NCBI GenBank assembly: GCA_023614405.1
Contig: CM042696.1
Location: 336,093,211 to 336,157,210, forward strand
Origin: Avena insularis
Taxonomy: Eukaryota; Streptophyta; Magnoliopsida; Poales; Poaceae
Direction of reading: 5' to 3'
Length of the DNA: 64,000 nucleotides
Positions 12,384 through 24,236 of the stretch are shown here, in pieces. The first letter of the stretch is position 1; each line of letters begins with the position of its first letter. The notes beneath the pieces are model-generated. The model worked only from the letters and a program-made list of their open reading frames with translations. It did no database searches and was not told the origin of the DNA. A program made the translations under genes and the position numbers.

Positions 12384-13351
12384 TCACTTGACCATCAATG
12401 TTTCATGATAATCATCTGGGTCAATGTACCATCTGCAGGCATTATTACCGATGAGAATGCATCCAATTTCTGGACTAATAACCATCCCGATGAATATAAC
12501 GCTTACATGCCTGCCACGACACGCTCCTAAAACTTCATGTGTCGGGAACCTGATAGCAGAATCTCCCCATAGAGCCACCATTGCTTCAGTTTTGTAAGCA
12601 GCATGAACGGTATGTGAAACAAAAAAGTAACCATTGCATACCTTCTATCTCATAGAAAGATCATCTGCTTTCTCAAAATCATTGGCTTTGCTATTTGCGA
12701 AGTTTTTTGGACGATGCGCACAAGTAGAAGGTAGGTAACATTAATGACGATATCAATTATTTTTGCGACAAAAATAGATTAAATGTAATCATACGATATA
12801 GACTCATTAGTTGCATACATGAGAGTAAGACCAAGAGGAAGACACCGATTAAACGGGAGATGCAGCCGATGAAAAGAGGAAGCTCTGGAAAGGCGATTGG
12901 CTCACATTCAATCTTCGAGAACTCAGAAGGAATTTCTACTACCTCGTCGATGATAGTGCACCTCATGATCTCGATCAAGAGGTCGCCCTTCAAGACACAG
13001 AACCCGCATCTAGCGCTGGATACCATAAAACATTGTAGCGCATACACGCGCTCTTCCTCCATCCTTGGCCTATAATCGCTGACGGCTCTGCTGCCAATTT
13101 CAATCGCTGACGGCTCTGCTGCCAGTTTCAGCATACATTCAATTTCCCTGTCCATGAGCATACATTTTAGTGCACCAGAAATAGTATGACAAAAGAATAC
13201 GTAATGTATAAGCATAAAAATAGAAGGACACGTAAAGACAATGCGTTACCTTGGAGTCAATAAGCACCATATCAATACGCATGACCCGACCATCATCGAT
13301 ACCATTTTGATAGTCCCACGCTCTAGAAAGCCTATAGAACATGACTGCTTT
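12384..13351 (-). pseudogene. RPA1-like single-stranded DNA-binding protein (Helitron-borne), broken
   Basis: Three minus-strand segments match replication protein A large-subunit-like proteins in order. Segment 13351-13250 reads YRLSRAWDY, DDGRVMRIDMVLIDSK and ends at a GT splice donor; it looks like the start of the first OB fold. Segment about 13147-12920 (EERVYALQCFMVS, then FSKIECEPIAFPELP) is the rest of that DUF223-like fold. Segment 12590-12384 (VALWGDSAIRF, VSVIFIGMVISP, ACRWYIDPD) is the second OB fold and ends in a stop after MVK. RPA coats single-stranded DNA, and plant Helitrons often carry such genes. A possible first exon starts with ATG at 14433 and ends at GTGAGC near 14398. 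The joint after DSK gives an immediate stop and the third, zinc-finger fold is absent, so the copy is probably dead. Confidence 0.7.
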
Positions 13352-14600
13352 CTGAAAACCCATCTTCAGATCCAACAGGAACATTACGGTAGTCATATGC
13401 AGAAAAAATATGTAAACACGTCGTGAAATGGCTATAACGTAACATGAGTAAACATAAAAGAAGCAACACAACAAACGGTCCGTCAAAGAAATCATACTGA
13501 TACAGTTTTAAGAAAAGTCAGCATGGAAGACAGCCGCAAAGCCTGTCGACATCCATATTAAGAGAAGATAAACCCGAAAGTACGTCCAGAAAGGAGTCTT
13601 CCTTGAGGTGCATGCACACGCCCGCACATCTTCTAGTTCTAATGTGCGGCTGGACAATGACTAAAAGAAACCTTGCCCTAGCCTTGACTACACGGTCGCC
13701 GGACATTATTCCGACAATGTTTTGCAAAAAAAGCGGTGCCCACGAAAATGCTAGAACACCGTATGTTTATCTAATACTGACCTATACCTCGCGCAAACTA
13801 AACCCTTTCCCAATCAAGAATACATGCTAAGAGAACATGGAGAAACTTACATATTCACAATAAAGAATGAAGGACATATCGGCCAAAGCAATAAGAAAAA
13901 GAGGAAAGCATTTAGATGGATGAACAAATGCTACAATAATGGTTGTCGATGCTTTAGCTACGGCAGAACTGAGCATAACATAATCGGCCTAAAAAGTCGA
14001 ATGAATGAACAAAAAGAGTAAACATCAAAAAATATTAAAATAAAAAGGTCAAAACGAACACATTACTCACCACAAGTAGAAGACTTCTGACCTTAGCAGA
14101 CGTCGTACACTAATGTTCGAGAGACCAAAAAGCTGTACAAGCAAAGAAAAAAGAACATAAGTAATCGTGTAAGCAAGCAAAATGAAGCAGAAAACATAAT
14201 GAATAACACGCGGACGTAAGAAGATGATAGAAGCAAGCAAAAGGCAAGAAAAATCACCTACCAATAGAAGAAGCGAGGACGTAAGATAAGCCGGTAAGAA
14301 TAGCAGACGCGTAGCAGGAAGGGATCCGAAAAATGTGGTATTTAGCATGTTAGAGACAAAAGCAAGCATAAAAAATAAGCGTCGAGAGCGCGGCTCACCA
14401 TGAAGAAGAAGCTGCGAAGTCGCGGCTCGCCATGAAGAAGAAGCAGGTGGGCAGCAAACCAACACCGTCTATGCAAAAATGTCGAAAGCAAAGAGGGAGA
14501 AGCTCTCACCGTTCATAAACTATCACGAGGAGGAAGATAAGAAAGAGATCTAGCAATAGAGATGAAGAGTGTAGTTCATAACAATGCGTCTCGTAGCTTC
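13352..14600. other. Intron/upstream region of the RPA-like gene inside Helitron (i)
   Basis: AT-rich, with GT/AG-like signals on the minus strand and a possible first exon (14399-14433). Two close copies of a GAGCCGCG-containing segment occur at about 14391 and 14421. No other domain was recognised; the ORFs here show no family similarity I can name. Confidence 0.4.
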
Positions 14601-15413
14601 CAAGGAGCGAGAAATTGTGGGTGCCTACAGTCTAGACCAAAGCTCTTCTCTCAACCGCTAGAGCCTGACGTACGTCTATAGCATTAGATGGCACGTAATC
14701 TCTGTTCAAGCCCCACGGGCGAGAGAAAACGTGACCGACATGAGCTCGTCGCGCCACGTCGAATCTGAGCGGGCTCCATGACCATGAGAAACCTTGGATG
14801 TTATGGAAATCATGTCGCCACATTGTCTTTGGATGGCCCCTGTGGCCACAAAGAACCACGACCGTAATGGGCTTACAACGTCACGTACAGTATGTGCTGC
14901 CCCGCTATCGCGATAACTCGTAGACGTCTATGATCTAAGTCACCACCTCGGCTATGGACGGGCCTCACGTACGCGAGAAACCGTGGACGACATGGACTTA
15001 AGGTTCACATCGTCTCTCGGTGGATCCCATGGCTGCGAGAAACCGGGGCCGGCATGGGCTCATGACGCCACATAGGCTCTCGGCGGGCCCCACAACCCTA
15101 CAGGCGTGAAGGCGTGTCATGCCGGGAATGTCTCTCAATGCGCATGGTCCTTGTCTCATACGCTAACGGCGGGGCCATGGGGCACACGCGGTCCACCGTC
15201 CTGCGACACGGGGTACGACGACGCGCGCGACACATGTCCACGGCAGGGAATATTGTGCCCTGGCATGCAACATGTCCCACCTCCCGGAAGAGCATGGCTC
15301 CATTGCGAGTGTGCCGCATGTCCTTTATGGCGTCCATCCCACAGCCGAAAATAATTGGGACAACGTGGATAACCGTATGTGCCGATACAATCTAGTGCTA
15401 CTATTTACTTTGA
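14600..15413. repeat. GC-rich degenerate repeats at the 5' end of Helitron (i)
   Basis: Modules containing GCGAGAAACCG followed by GACGACATGG or GCCGGCATGG recur at about 14783, 14973 and 15037, with GGGCCCCA-type spacers. A related zone sits at the same relative place in Helitron (ii) (17830-18440). It ends in the 5' terminus. No coding function is claimed for the overlapping ORFs at 15098-15395. Confidence 0.6.
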
Positions 15414-15499
15414 TAAATACTTCTCATATGAAAATAAATTCTACGTTAGTTTTTGAAAAGCTAATTAGAATTTTTAATGTTAAATTTTTTTTATTTAAA
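15414..15499. other. 86-bp spacer between two Helitrons
   Basis: AT-rich sequence between the 5' end of Helitron (i) and the 3' end of Helitron (ii). It holds no gene and may be pre-insertion host sequence. Confidence 0.5.
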
Positions 15500-18462
15500 C
15501 TAGACTTCTCTCTACGCCCCCAGGGTGTGTCCGGTAGGCAGAATGCCTCATGATATAATCGCACTACATGCATGTGCGAGAGAAAGGATCCTCTTTAAGA
15601 AAGAAAAGGGATCCATTATCGAAACGCTAACCGATAGCGTTTTTTCACGAACAAGATCATGTTCTTATCATGTAGATCTCAGCTACGCCCCTCGGGACAA
15701 CGAGTCTATGATAGGACAACTCTTTAGACCAACATTGTAGCATACCTACAAGGTCTACTAAACCATCGTTTAAGAAAGAATGGAAAGAATAAAAATTATA
15801 CATATGCTTTTCATACAACACAGGACGTGACAGTGCGGGCGGTAAGGAGAACGCCTTACAATATGATCGCTCTACATCCACGTGCAACCTCTCTTAGTGT
15901 TAACGCGTGCATACATGACACGTACGTGTAAAGACTTTACACGTGTACAAAGATATAAGAGGTAACTCTGCGTTCGGTACCCAAGACATGACTTACGAAG
16001 CGATGTCTCCTGATAATATTAAAGAGAGGCAAGAATCACCATCTCTTAGCTAACATAAAAGGTAGGATTACTAAATGGATAGTCTATGTTTATTGTACAT
16101 TCGTATATTTTTCTAACCGTATACGTAGACACCTCTCTGCGCGAGGTTAGGACAGTACAATCCTACATGTAAAGTATTATGGTCGGGTAGAACGAAGAAT
16201 AGGAAAACACGAACATGCATAGCATTATTGGAAATCGAAGAAGCAATCCTAGATGAATAGTGTATGGAACAGAAAGATACGAAAATAAACGTCCAAATTG
16301 AACATAAGAGACTACAAATCATCTAAAAAATATGGACAAATAAAAGTATTTAGTCATTGAGTGTCATCACATGAGTAGCACTCTAAACACACCTATACTC
16401 TAATGATGAATTTTGGGATTCAAACATATGCTCTCGTCAAAATTTCCTATTAATCATAGAACACCGGAGCATTACACACAATGGTTGCACGCAAACTTAT
16501 GTAGTAAATTAGAAATTATTTATTATATTAATCGTATGAAACTGAAGAAGGCAATGTTTACGTGCAAACGTCTGCACTATATGTACTAAAAACATCCTCG
16601 AAAAAGTTTGAAAGTCATGCTACATAGACTGCTTTAACCGCTACCGCATGCAGCGACGTCTTCCACTGCATCATTGTCGCTGCCTGGAGATCGACATCAA
16701 ATGGCGTCGATGAAGGGCCTCCAACACGATGGCCATCCTAACCACGGGAACGACGTTTGTGTCCTCAACCGCACCAAACACGTTTGGTACTTCTATAGCT
16801 AGACGAAGGCGTTTTCCTGTATAGAACGGGATGAGAGGTATTGCAGGAAGTCCCATGGGTCACCGAGGAGAAAGCTCGCTGCATGAAAAAGAGAAAGAAA
16901 AAGATGAGAGACCAGGACAAAATATTAGACAAAAAACATTCGTAATTGAGAGACGGATGTGTGAACATGCATGTTGATGGGTTAGAATAAATACGAACTT
17001 GCAGATCCATGACATCCTACAACTCTAGCACTTGCACGCGACTCGCTTCTTCTGGTCGCCCTCTTTACCTGTTTATGAGAGAGGATGTAAGCTGTAAGAG
17101 AAATACAAAGACCATGCATAGATAGAGGATGTCTTGGTTTGAAATGCATACCTGTGGGAGATGCTCGTGGTTCGTTGGTCCAGTGAAAGGAGGAACACTG
17201 TCGTCTGCAAACTCACCGAAAGCCGATCATGAGAATAGGAAAAAGATAAAGAGTAAGGAGGGGACATTTAGATTTACATAAGGAGAGAGGAGCCGCGAGC
17301 ACGCCTTACTTCGACGATCGTCAGTGCAAGCCAACCGCCAGTGATCCCAAAAGCCGCGTGAGAGACGATGCACACCACGGAGTCGCACCGTAAAATGCGG
17401 CTACACTTTCTGTCCAAATTCCTGCAAGGAGGGTGCCGCTCTTGCTAAAAGCTGCACAGGAAGCATCGCTGTGTCTGTTCCTAACTCGGCGGTGATTCAG
17501 TGCCGCCCGCTCTACAAAAAGTGATCGGAGTCACCAACGCAGATGACGGCAACCACCGCACCGCTCAAGATAGTCAGGAAGATAGAGGACAACAACCAAC
17601 TGCGTGATGTATCCTCTCATGTCGGTGGTCAGCGGCAGCGCTAGCTCCGGGTGTGATCACCAGATCGATACATGCGACTAACCACACGAGAGGGAGGATA
17701 AACACCGGAGTTGGGAGGGAGAAAAGAAGATAGCTATCGGATTGAGGACAAAGTCTTATATATAACTGAAAGTAGCAGCGCGGCGGTTCGCCGGATCCTT
17801 GTGTACGTTCATAGCATTCGAGAGACGTGTTTCTCACTCGCGGCCCACTAGAAACCGCAGACGTCTATAGGCTACGCTGCCAGCTCGCCTCTTCGCAGCG
17901 TGAAACCGCACGCACCTAGAGCCTATGATGTAGCCGTCTATAGTCTATGATAATTGTTCGTCTATCCATCGCGAGAAACAGCACGTGCCTACTGTCCATG
18001 GTGCCATGTCACCTCTGCGCTGCAATAACCCGCTGCCGCCCACACCTCCTGATGACACTTGCACCACCAGGCCAGCTCTCCGCCGTGATAAACTGGGTCT
18101 GGATAGAGTTTGCGAAGACACTTCTTCTCTGGGAGGGCCCCTCCACCCGGCGGGTGTGAAGCATTGTCACCCCTGAGACGCCTCTCACAGAGTCAGGTCC
18201 TGCCCGTCTACGCTAAGGGCGGTCCCATGGCGCGCACGGTCCATTGTCCACCAATTACGAGTACGACGGCACGCGGTACACCCGTCTGTGGTCTAGAATC
18301 TTTCGCCCTAGCCCAAAGCGGGCCCTGCCTCACAGGATAGCGGGGCTCCATTGCGATGTCGATGTGTTTACTCCTCGGCGTCCATCCAACAACCAAAAAG
18401 AATCGGGACGACATGGAGAGAAGTTTGAGCCGAAACAATCTAGCTCTATTATTTACTCTTGA
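15500..18462 (-). mobile_element. Helitron (ii), non-autonomous, minus strand
   Basis: The 3' end (left) has CTAG at 15500-15503, a 10-nt spacer and a stem ACGCCC-cca-GGGTGT (15514-15528, one wobble pair). The 5' end (right) reads TCAAGAGTAAATAATAG on the minus strand, ending at 18462. Both ends match Helitron (i). Length is 2.96 kb. A minus-strand TATATAAGA near 17755-17763 followed by a CT-rich leader suggests a captured or native promoter. The ORFs at 16671-17010 and 17574-17837 show no domain I recognise. Short inverted repeats lie at 15918-15944, and the right 600 bp repeat the GC-rich zone of Helitron (i). Confidence 0.68.
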
Positions 18463-19680
18463 TAATCCATTTTATAACCTCGAATTTTCATAATTCTAGT
18501 TTGACTTAGAATTTTATATGTAGTAATTTCCTAGTTTAGAGGGATATTTGTCATACACAAAGGTGAATTTTATTTTTTAGGATTGTTCTATATTTTTCTA
18601 GAGCTTATTGTATTTATAGAACATTTATTTTTATTTCATTTTTCTTTTCCTATAACTAACTGGGCCTATCCTACTGGAAATCCTGACCCACTAGGTTGGG
18701 CTCAAGCTACTCCACTCTGGGCTTGTTCGGTCAAACTGACCCACTCCTACCTCTCTCTCTCCCCAAGCCTTTCTTCCATTCTCTCTTGCAATTTCATGGC
18801 GATGGTACCGTCGCCACTGGATTCCGGTGAGGTCCGGCCACCGCCACCGGTCGCAATTGACGTTGCTCTCTCCGCTCTATTGACTGGTCCAAGTTGATTC
18901 TCCTGGCGCTCCCTATTTTGACCATGCTGACCACCTTCTGTAACTAGGGTTTATCCGCCTCGGGTGACCTTGCAATGTACTCCTGGGAGGTTGTGGTGTG
19001 GTGCTAGTGATGTGGCGACTAAGGACTGCATCTATGCCTTATAGGTGTTGTGGTGCTGCATGTGTGGCTCAACGCATGTCGATTGCCTCGGTGCTTCTAG
19101 TGACGCCATGTCGTAGATGCCGTCGTCGACCTCCTCTACTTCCTCTTTGCCAAGTTGTGAGCAAGGACCACGGGTAAGTCTTTTCCTCCCAAACTTCTTA
19201 TTTTCCCCTCTCAGTTTCACTCCCTAGATCCCAGTACATTCTCTAGATTTCTCATTTGAGCACTAATTCTCCTATAGCTAGCTTATCTAGATTTCCTAGG
19301 GTTGCCATTGCTATTATAGCTAATGCCCTGGAATTAATCCTAGGGTTTCTAGTTCTGGGTTCAGTGACTTGGGATGATCACTCATACATATTCCTATAAA
19401 TTACTACATGTGTTGATGTGTTGATAGTATATTGTTACCATGACTTGTCCTATAAAAATATTGGATTTTGGCTTACAATACTATGGTGACACTAAGCTTA
19501 TCTGAAGCCTTGTTTCAGTGTGATGTTCATTAAATTCATGTAACTGTTAAGTATGAGAGTGAAATATTACTAGCAATGATTCCTAGCTTTCCTACTAGGA
19601 TATTATAAGAATTCATTGGGTGTAATTTGCAAATAAGATGAATTTGATAATATATATATTTTCAACATGACAATAATTAT
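18463..19680 (+). other. Unclassified host sequence of G1, left half (LTR-like)
   Basis: This 1.2 kb and 49250-50480 were contiguous before G1 inserted, since the same ATTAT flanks G1 on both sides. It starts TATAACCTCGAATTTTC, like a decayed TGTAACCTCG LTR start. A CT-rich leader at 18740-18900 and GT-containing first-exon-like sequence follow. An LTR is likely but the far end is not defined. The ORFs at 18583-18897 and 19032-19220 are not recognised. Confidence 0.4.
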
Positions 19681-21991
19681 TGTAATACCTCGGACCCTAC
19701 GCTCTAAGCTCAAGTCCGAATGAAGCAAAAGTGGATAGGACGTACTACTGTGGGGCCGTGCAGCCACATATAGTAGGCCCACATTATGGAGTAGGGCATG
19801 TGGAGGTGGGGCTGGGTTACTTCTTGACCAGAAAGAAAGGGGAGAGGTAAGCCATCTTGGAGAGGGGTGTGGTGCGCATGGCACATGGTCACCTGACCAT
19901 GGCATGGCTCGGGTTAGGGGTAGGTGGGGTGGGGCTGGTTTGGCTATCCAAACCAAAGGGAAAGGTGAGAGTTTAGTTACATTGAGAGATAGATAGCTTA
20001 GGTTCTTCTTATTTGAATTTGTTTATTTCCTTTGTTTTGGTTGTCATTTATTTGTTTTAAACAAGCTAGGTGAAAAGGTTCCCAAAACCACAAGCTCCAA
20101 AGAGTCAAAGAGAGATCAAGGAGGAGAAACCAAGGTGGTCCAAGAATCTATTTGAATTTGAATCATCTTGTTTGAATATAATTCCAACAAGTTTCCTACA
20201 AATTCAAATAAAATCACATGTAAGGAAGAATGGTGCCATCTTTGCATGGGTCATGCACGTTGAGTAAATAACACTACTAGTTGTCAAAACAACTATTTGA
20301 AGTAATGCCCAATTATTCATGCATTCATTCAGATTTGAATTAAAACCCACTCAATTGCTTGATATATGAATTTAATTAGCATATGTGCATGTATCAAACT
20401 AGATGGCCAATATAGTGTGTATTTTCCCACTAGATCATCTTGTGGCCAGCTATAGCATCACACATGGCATATGGTAAGTAAAATCCATATGGAAGCTAAA
20501 GAAAAGAATCTACCCACATGGCATGCAAAGGTGGCCATGAGGATCCACATACTAGATGTTGTGACAACAACATTGGGCACATATGGGAGCATGTAGAAAG
20601 ACAAGTGGATCCATCTTAATATATGTGAGCTAGGAAAATGGAAAAATAAATGCAAGTGGCCACATATTGATATGGGGTGGCCCGATCTTCTCAGCAAGCA
20701 CTTGTCGATGATGATAATGGTGGATAGATAAATAGCCTGTAGCTATGTACTCTCCTGCTCGATCCCTAATGCCAATGTAATAGCTCTCGAACCCTGTGGG
20801 ATATTCAAAACACCACGCTCTTGCGCATGCAGCCGTCAACCACGAACGGTAGTTTGCAATCTACTAATTCCCAATGGAACAATAGATCACACTCAATTGC
20901 AGTAGTATAATTCGATCACAGGGTAATTCCAGAGGTTCTTTGAAAAAACAACTCCAAAATAGTATAAACGTGGTCTAAACCCTAACTATTGGGCGTCCCA
21001 GGGCTTATAAGGGCAGCTAGGGCGGCCAGTAACAGAAACTAAAATCCGTACGACTCAAACTGATACATGCCGACTCGGACCAGGTTTCGGTCAGCGGCCG
21101 GACATTCCGGTGAAATCAGGCCGAACAGTCCGGTTGGGCCATACACTCCGGGTGGAGTCAGCCGGACAGTCCGGTCTGGCTGGAAACTTCAAAGTTTCCG
21201 GGTGGTGTCCGGGTAGTGTCCGATCTGGTGTACTGATTGTCCACACCAATTCGTTTCTTGGGTAGGCCGGATAGTCTGGGTGGACTCGGCCAGACACTCC
21301 TGTCGTGGCAGAGCTTTTTGCCTCCGTCTTGATGATCTTCTCTTGCGCCTTCCTCCCCCTCCTCCCTCGCTCATCCTTGGGCGATCATCATGCTAGGCTT
21401 CTCTTGTATCCCTTCTCCTCCTTGCGCTAAACTTTGTTCTCCAATGAACCTGATCATACATAAATGCATAGACTTAGGCAGTATAAAGTTCTCATCCATT
21501 AAAGTACCAGATTCGTTTTAAGAGTGAATTCACCTATTATTCAAGTAGCTTATCACGAGCTCTTGTAATGGGTCGAATTCTAATCTCATTGGACCGATCC
21601 TTCCTTGCAACAACTGGAATATCTTCAGTAGTAATTGGGGTAGGTGTAAGTATAGGGATGTCCTCATCACATATAGTTTGGATGGTGGAATTATAAGGTG
21701 GTGATAAAGAAAGGTGGTGGAGTCAAGAAAAGATATGCCCACAACTCAACTTTAGCATTCAACAATCTATCAAGAAACAAATACAACATATCAAGAGGCA
21801 AATACAAGTGATACAATATATAATACATATGGGATAAGAACCAAATAGAGGGGTTTTATATGATGCTCGAATGCAAGGTGGCATGGTTACATGAGCATGA
21901 TATAATGATGATGCAATAATGCATGTAGGAAGTAGCATTTTATTATTAAACCATGTAGCATTACAGATGTTAGACATATGGGATGCTACAA
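19681..21991 (-). repeat. G1 3' LTR (interrupted)
   Basis: Aligns along its length with 47947-49244 except for the insert at 20668-21674; the net LTR is about 1.3 kb. It ends next to the PPT GTGGGGGAGAGT (minus strand, 22003-21992). Confidence 0.88.
20668..21674 (-). mobile_element. 1-kb retroelement fragment inserted in the G1 3' LTR
   Basis: Absent from the other G1 LTR and flanked by CACATAT (20661-20667 and 21668-21674). On the minus strand it begins with the end of a polyprotein (IRIRPITRARDKLLE then stops), a tail typical of grass retroelement polyproteins. It continues into LTR-like sequence with a CCTTATAAGCC box and ends ...GGCCACCCCATATCA. So it is the 3' end of a coding region plus a 3' LTR, without the 5' part. 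The ORF at 21091-21297 lies in a palindrome-rich zone and is not taken as a gene. Confidence 0.6.
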
Positions 21992-22001
21992 CTCTCCCCC
22001 A

Positions 22002-22403
22002 CTAAATAGGAATCTCGTCCCGAGATTCTATGAAGAAGAACACTCGAAGAGGATAGGATACTCGGAAGAGGTCATCCTCGTGCTCCCAAGTGGCTTCATT
22101 AACGGAATGGTGCGACCGATGCACCTTGTAGAACTTGATGGACTTGTTGCGTGTCTTTTGTTCTGCGACTTCAAGAATTTTGACGGGGTGTTCTTTGTAG
22201 GAAAGATCTTCTTGGAGATTGATGAGCTCGTGATCCACGGTTGTACCGGGATCCTTGAAGCACTTCTTGAGTAGAGAGAAATGGAAGACATCATGAACCT
22301 TGAGTTTTTCATGAACCTCGATTGCATAAGCTACTTCTCCTCTTTTGCCACAGATTTTGAAAGGACCGATGTATCTAGGTGCAAGCTTTGCCTTTAATAC
22401 CAA
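22002..22403 (-). pseudogene. G1 integrase C-terminus and chromodomain
   Basis: Reads KLAPRYIGPFKICGKRGEVAY (residues 5-25, the GPF/Y module of gypsy integrases), then VHDVFHFSLLKKCF. It continues into a chromodomain-like end: HPVKILEVAEQKTRNKSIKFYKV...NEATWEHED. Chromodomains steer integration toward particular chromatin. The reading frame runs on to 22002, past the usual end. Open for 133 codons but cut off from the integrase core by stops. Confidence 0.85.
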
Positions 22404-22655
22404 AGCGATGAGTGCCTCTCATGGGAGTGACACGAAGGTAAACAAGATCACTAGGGACATACTCTATGTCTGAGTGTTTTCTATTGTAGTTCCTTTTCTA
22501 ACGACTCTAAGCAATTTTCAAGTTATCAAGAATGATAAGAACCTTCTCTTCTGCTTAAGTGACAATGTCGGGACCAAATAATTTTGTTTCACCTCCCCTA
22601 ACCAACCAATCAGAGTCCGACACTCGCGACCATAGAGGACCTCAAAGGGTGCCAT

Positions 22656-23213
22656 CTAGAGACTTTTTTGGTAGCTATTGTTGTAGGAGAATTCAACATA
22701 TGGGAGGCACTCTTCCCACTCCGTGCCGAAAGAAATGACGCAAGCACGAAGCATATCTTCGAGAATCTGATTGACCCTTTCAACTTGCCCTTGTGATTGA
22801 GGATGGTAAGCTGTGCTAAAGTTTAGCTTTGTTCCCAAGACTAGTTGGAAACTTTCCCATTATTTGGAGGTAAAGATACTCCCAAGATCTGAGCTAATTA
22901 TGTTGATATAGATCTCGGCCAGCTGAGTACCAGAAATTGTTTCCCTGACTAGAAAGAAATGAGCCACTTTTGAGAGCCTGTCAATGACAACAAAGATTGC
23001 ATTGTTGCCTTTTTGAGACCTTGGAAAGCCATTTATGAAGTCCATCTCTACTTTCTCCCATTTCCATTCTAGAGGCTTCAAAGGTTGAAGAAAACCAAAA
23101 GGTTTTTGATGAACGACTTTCACTTTGCGGCAGACATCGCACTCTGAGACATACTTGGCATAGTACTGTTTCAATCCAGGCCACCAATATTGTGTTTTCA
23201 GGTCCATGTACAT
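22656..23213 (-). pseudogene. G1 integrase, zinc-binding end and catalytic core
   Basis: Minus strand 23213-22860 reads QYWWPGLKQYYAKYVSECDVC (second half of the HHCC finger), WKWEKVEMDFINGFP (first catalytic Asp) and INIISSDLGSIFTSK (second Asp). The normal stretch of about 15 residues before the second Asp is missing, so an in-frame deletion occurred. After a stop, 22838-22656 reads TAYHPQSQGQVERVNQILED with the catalytic Glu, then FSYNNSYQ. Integrase inserts the element cDNA. Broken by at least two stops. Confidence 0.85.
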
Positions 23214-23516
23214 CTTAGTGCTGCCAGGGCGGATAGAAAGAATAGAATTATGAGCTTCTTTAAGGACATGCTATCTCAAACCCGGATACTTCAGAACAAA
23301 CATCCAATGCCTAAAGAATAGAGTGCATTGGTCGTTAAGGTGGAAAGGTTCATACTTCGGAAGCTAAATCTTGGAGATGATGTTTTTAGTGTAAGGATCA
23401 CCAAGTTGAATGGAGCGAACCTTTTCTTCCAGCAGAGGGGTAGCTATCAAGTTATGAAGGTAGCCTTGAGGTACAAGCTCGAGATTTAGTTGATGGAATT
23501 CCTCACACAAGAGAGG

Positions 23517-23927
23517 TTATTGTTCTTCCACCATGAGGTTTTTCACATACGCCTTACGACCGAGGGCATCAACCATCACATTTTCTTTGCCTGGAGTGTA
23601 GTTGATCGAAAGATCAAAGTCGTTGATGGTTTTAATCCATCTCCTTTGGAGAAGGTTGATGTCTGACTGAGTGAAGATATATTTCAAACTTTTGTGGTCA
23701 GAAAAGATCTCACAACGGTTTCCAAGCAAGTAGTGCCTCCATACTTTCAAATCAAAGACAATCGCTGCAAGTTCAAGATCATGTGTAGGATAGTTGAGCT
23801 CATGAGTGTTCAACTGATGGGAAGAATAAGCAAAAAAGTCCTTTTCTTGCATGAGGACCGCTCCAAGCCCTTGAAGAGAGGCATCACAGAAGATCTGAAA
23901 AGGCTTTGATGTATCTGGAGGAATCAA
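23517..23927 (-). pseudogene. G1 RNase H domain
   Basis: 136 open codons read [44 protein letters not shown] and [13 protein letters not shown], then YTPGKENVMVDALGRK. This is the gypsy RNase H order, with the catalytic Asp in CDAS, Glu in DLELAA and Asp in SDHKSL. DALSR has become DALGR. It is bounded by in-frame stops on both sides. Confidence 0.85.
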
Positions 23928-24236
23928 GACATGTGTGGAGGTGATATTTTCCTAGAGTGTTTTGAAGCTTTCTTGACACGCCGGTGACCAAAGGTATTTC
24001 TTGCCTTTCTTAAGGATATCGGTAATAGCCTTAGCGATTTTTGAGAAGTTATGAATGAATCAACAGCAATAGCTAGCCAATCCGAGGAAACTCCAGACTT
24101 CTTTCACATTTTTAGGAGAGAGCCACTCCACAATTACCCGAATAGTCTCTAGGTTGACAACAATGCCCTTAGCAGAAATGACGTGACCTAGGTAGGTGAC
24201 TTCAGGAAGCCAAAATTCACACTTTGAGAACTTTGC

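Larger units (their letters stand above)
8173..15413 (-). mobile_element. Helitron (i), minus strand, carrying an RPA-like gene
   Basis: The 3' end (left) reads on the minus strand hairpin GCACC-ttggg-GGTGC (8187-8201), a 10-nt spacer, then CTAG (8173-8176) followed by T. The 5' end (right) reads TCAAAGTAAATAGTAG preceded by A, ending at 15413. These are the hallmarks of Helitrons, which insert between A and T by rolling circle without target duplication. It contains a solo LTR (8765-12131), a broken RPA-like gene, and a GC-rich repeated 5' zone (14600-15400). No Rep/helicase domain was recognised. Without the LTR the element is about 3.9 kb. The second Helitron 86 bp to the right has matching ends, which supports both boundaries. 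Confidence 0.72.

Noticed and set aside
14067..14465. 132-codon ORF with hydrophobic runs
   Set aside because: It spans a likely exon-intron junction of the RPA-like gene; the hydrophobic part is intronic T-rich sequence, not a membrane protein.
21091..21297. 68-codon ORF rich in Pro and Arg
   Set aside because: Produced by the palindromic CCGGAC repeats; no domain.
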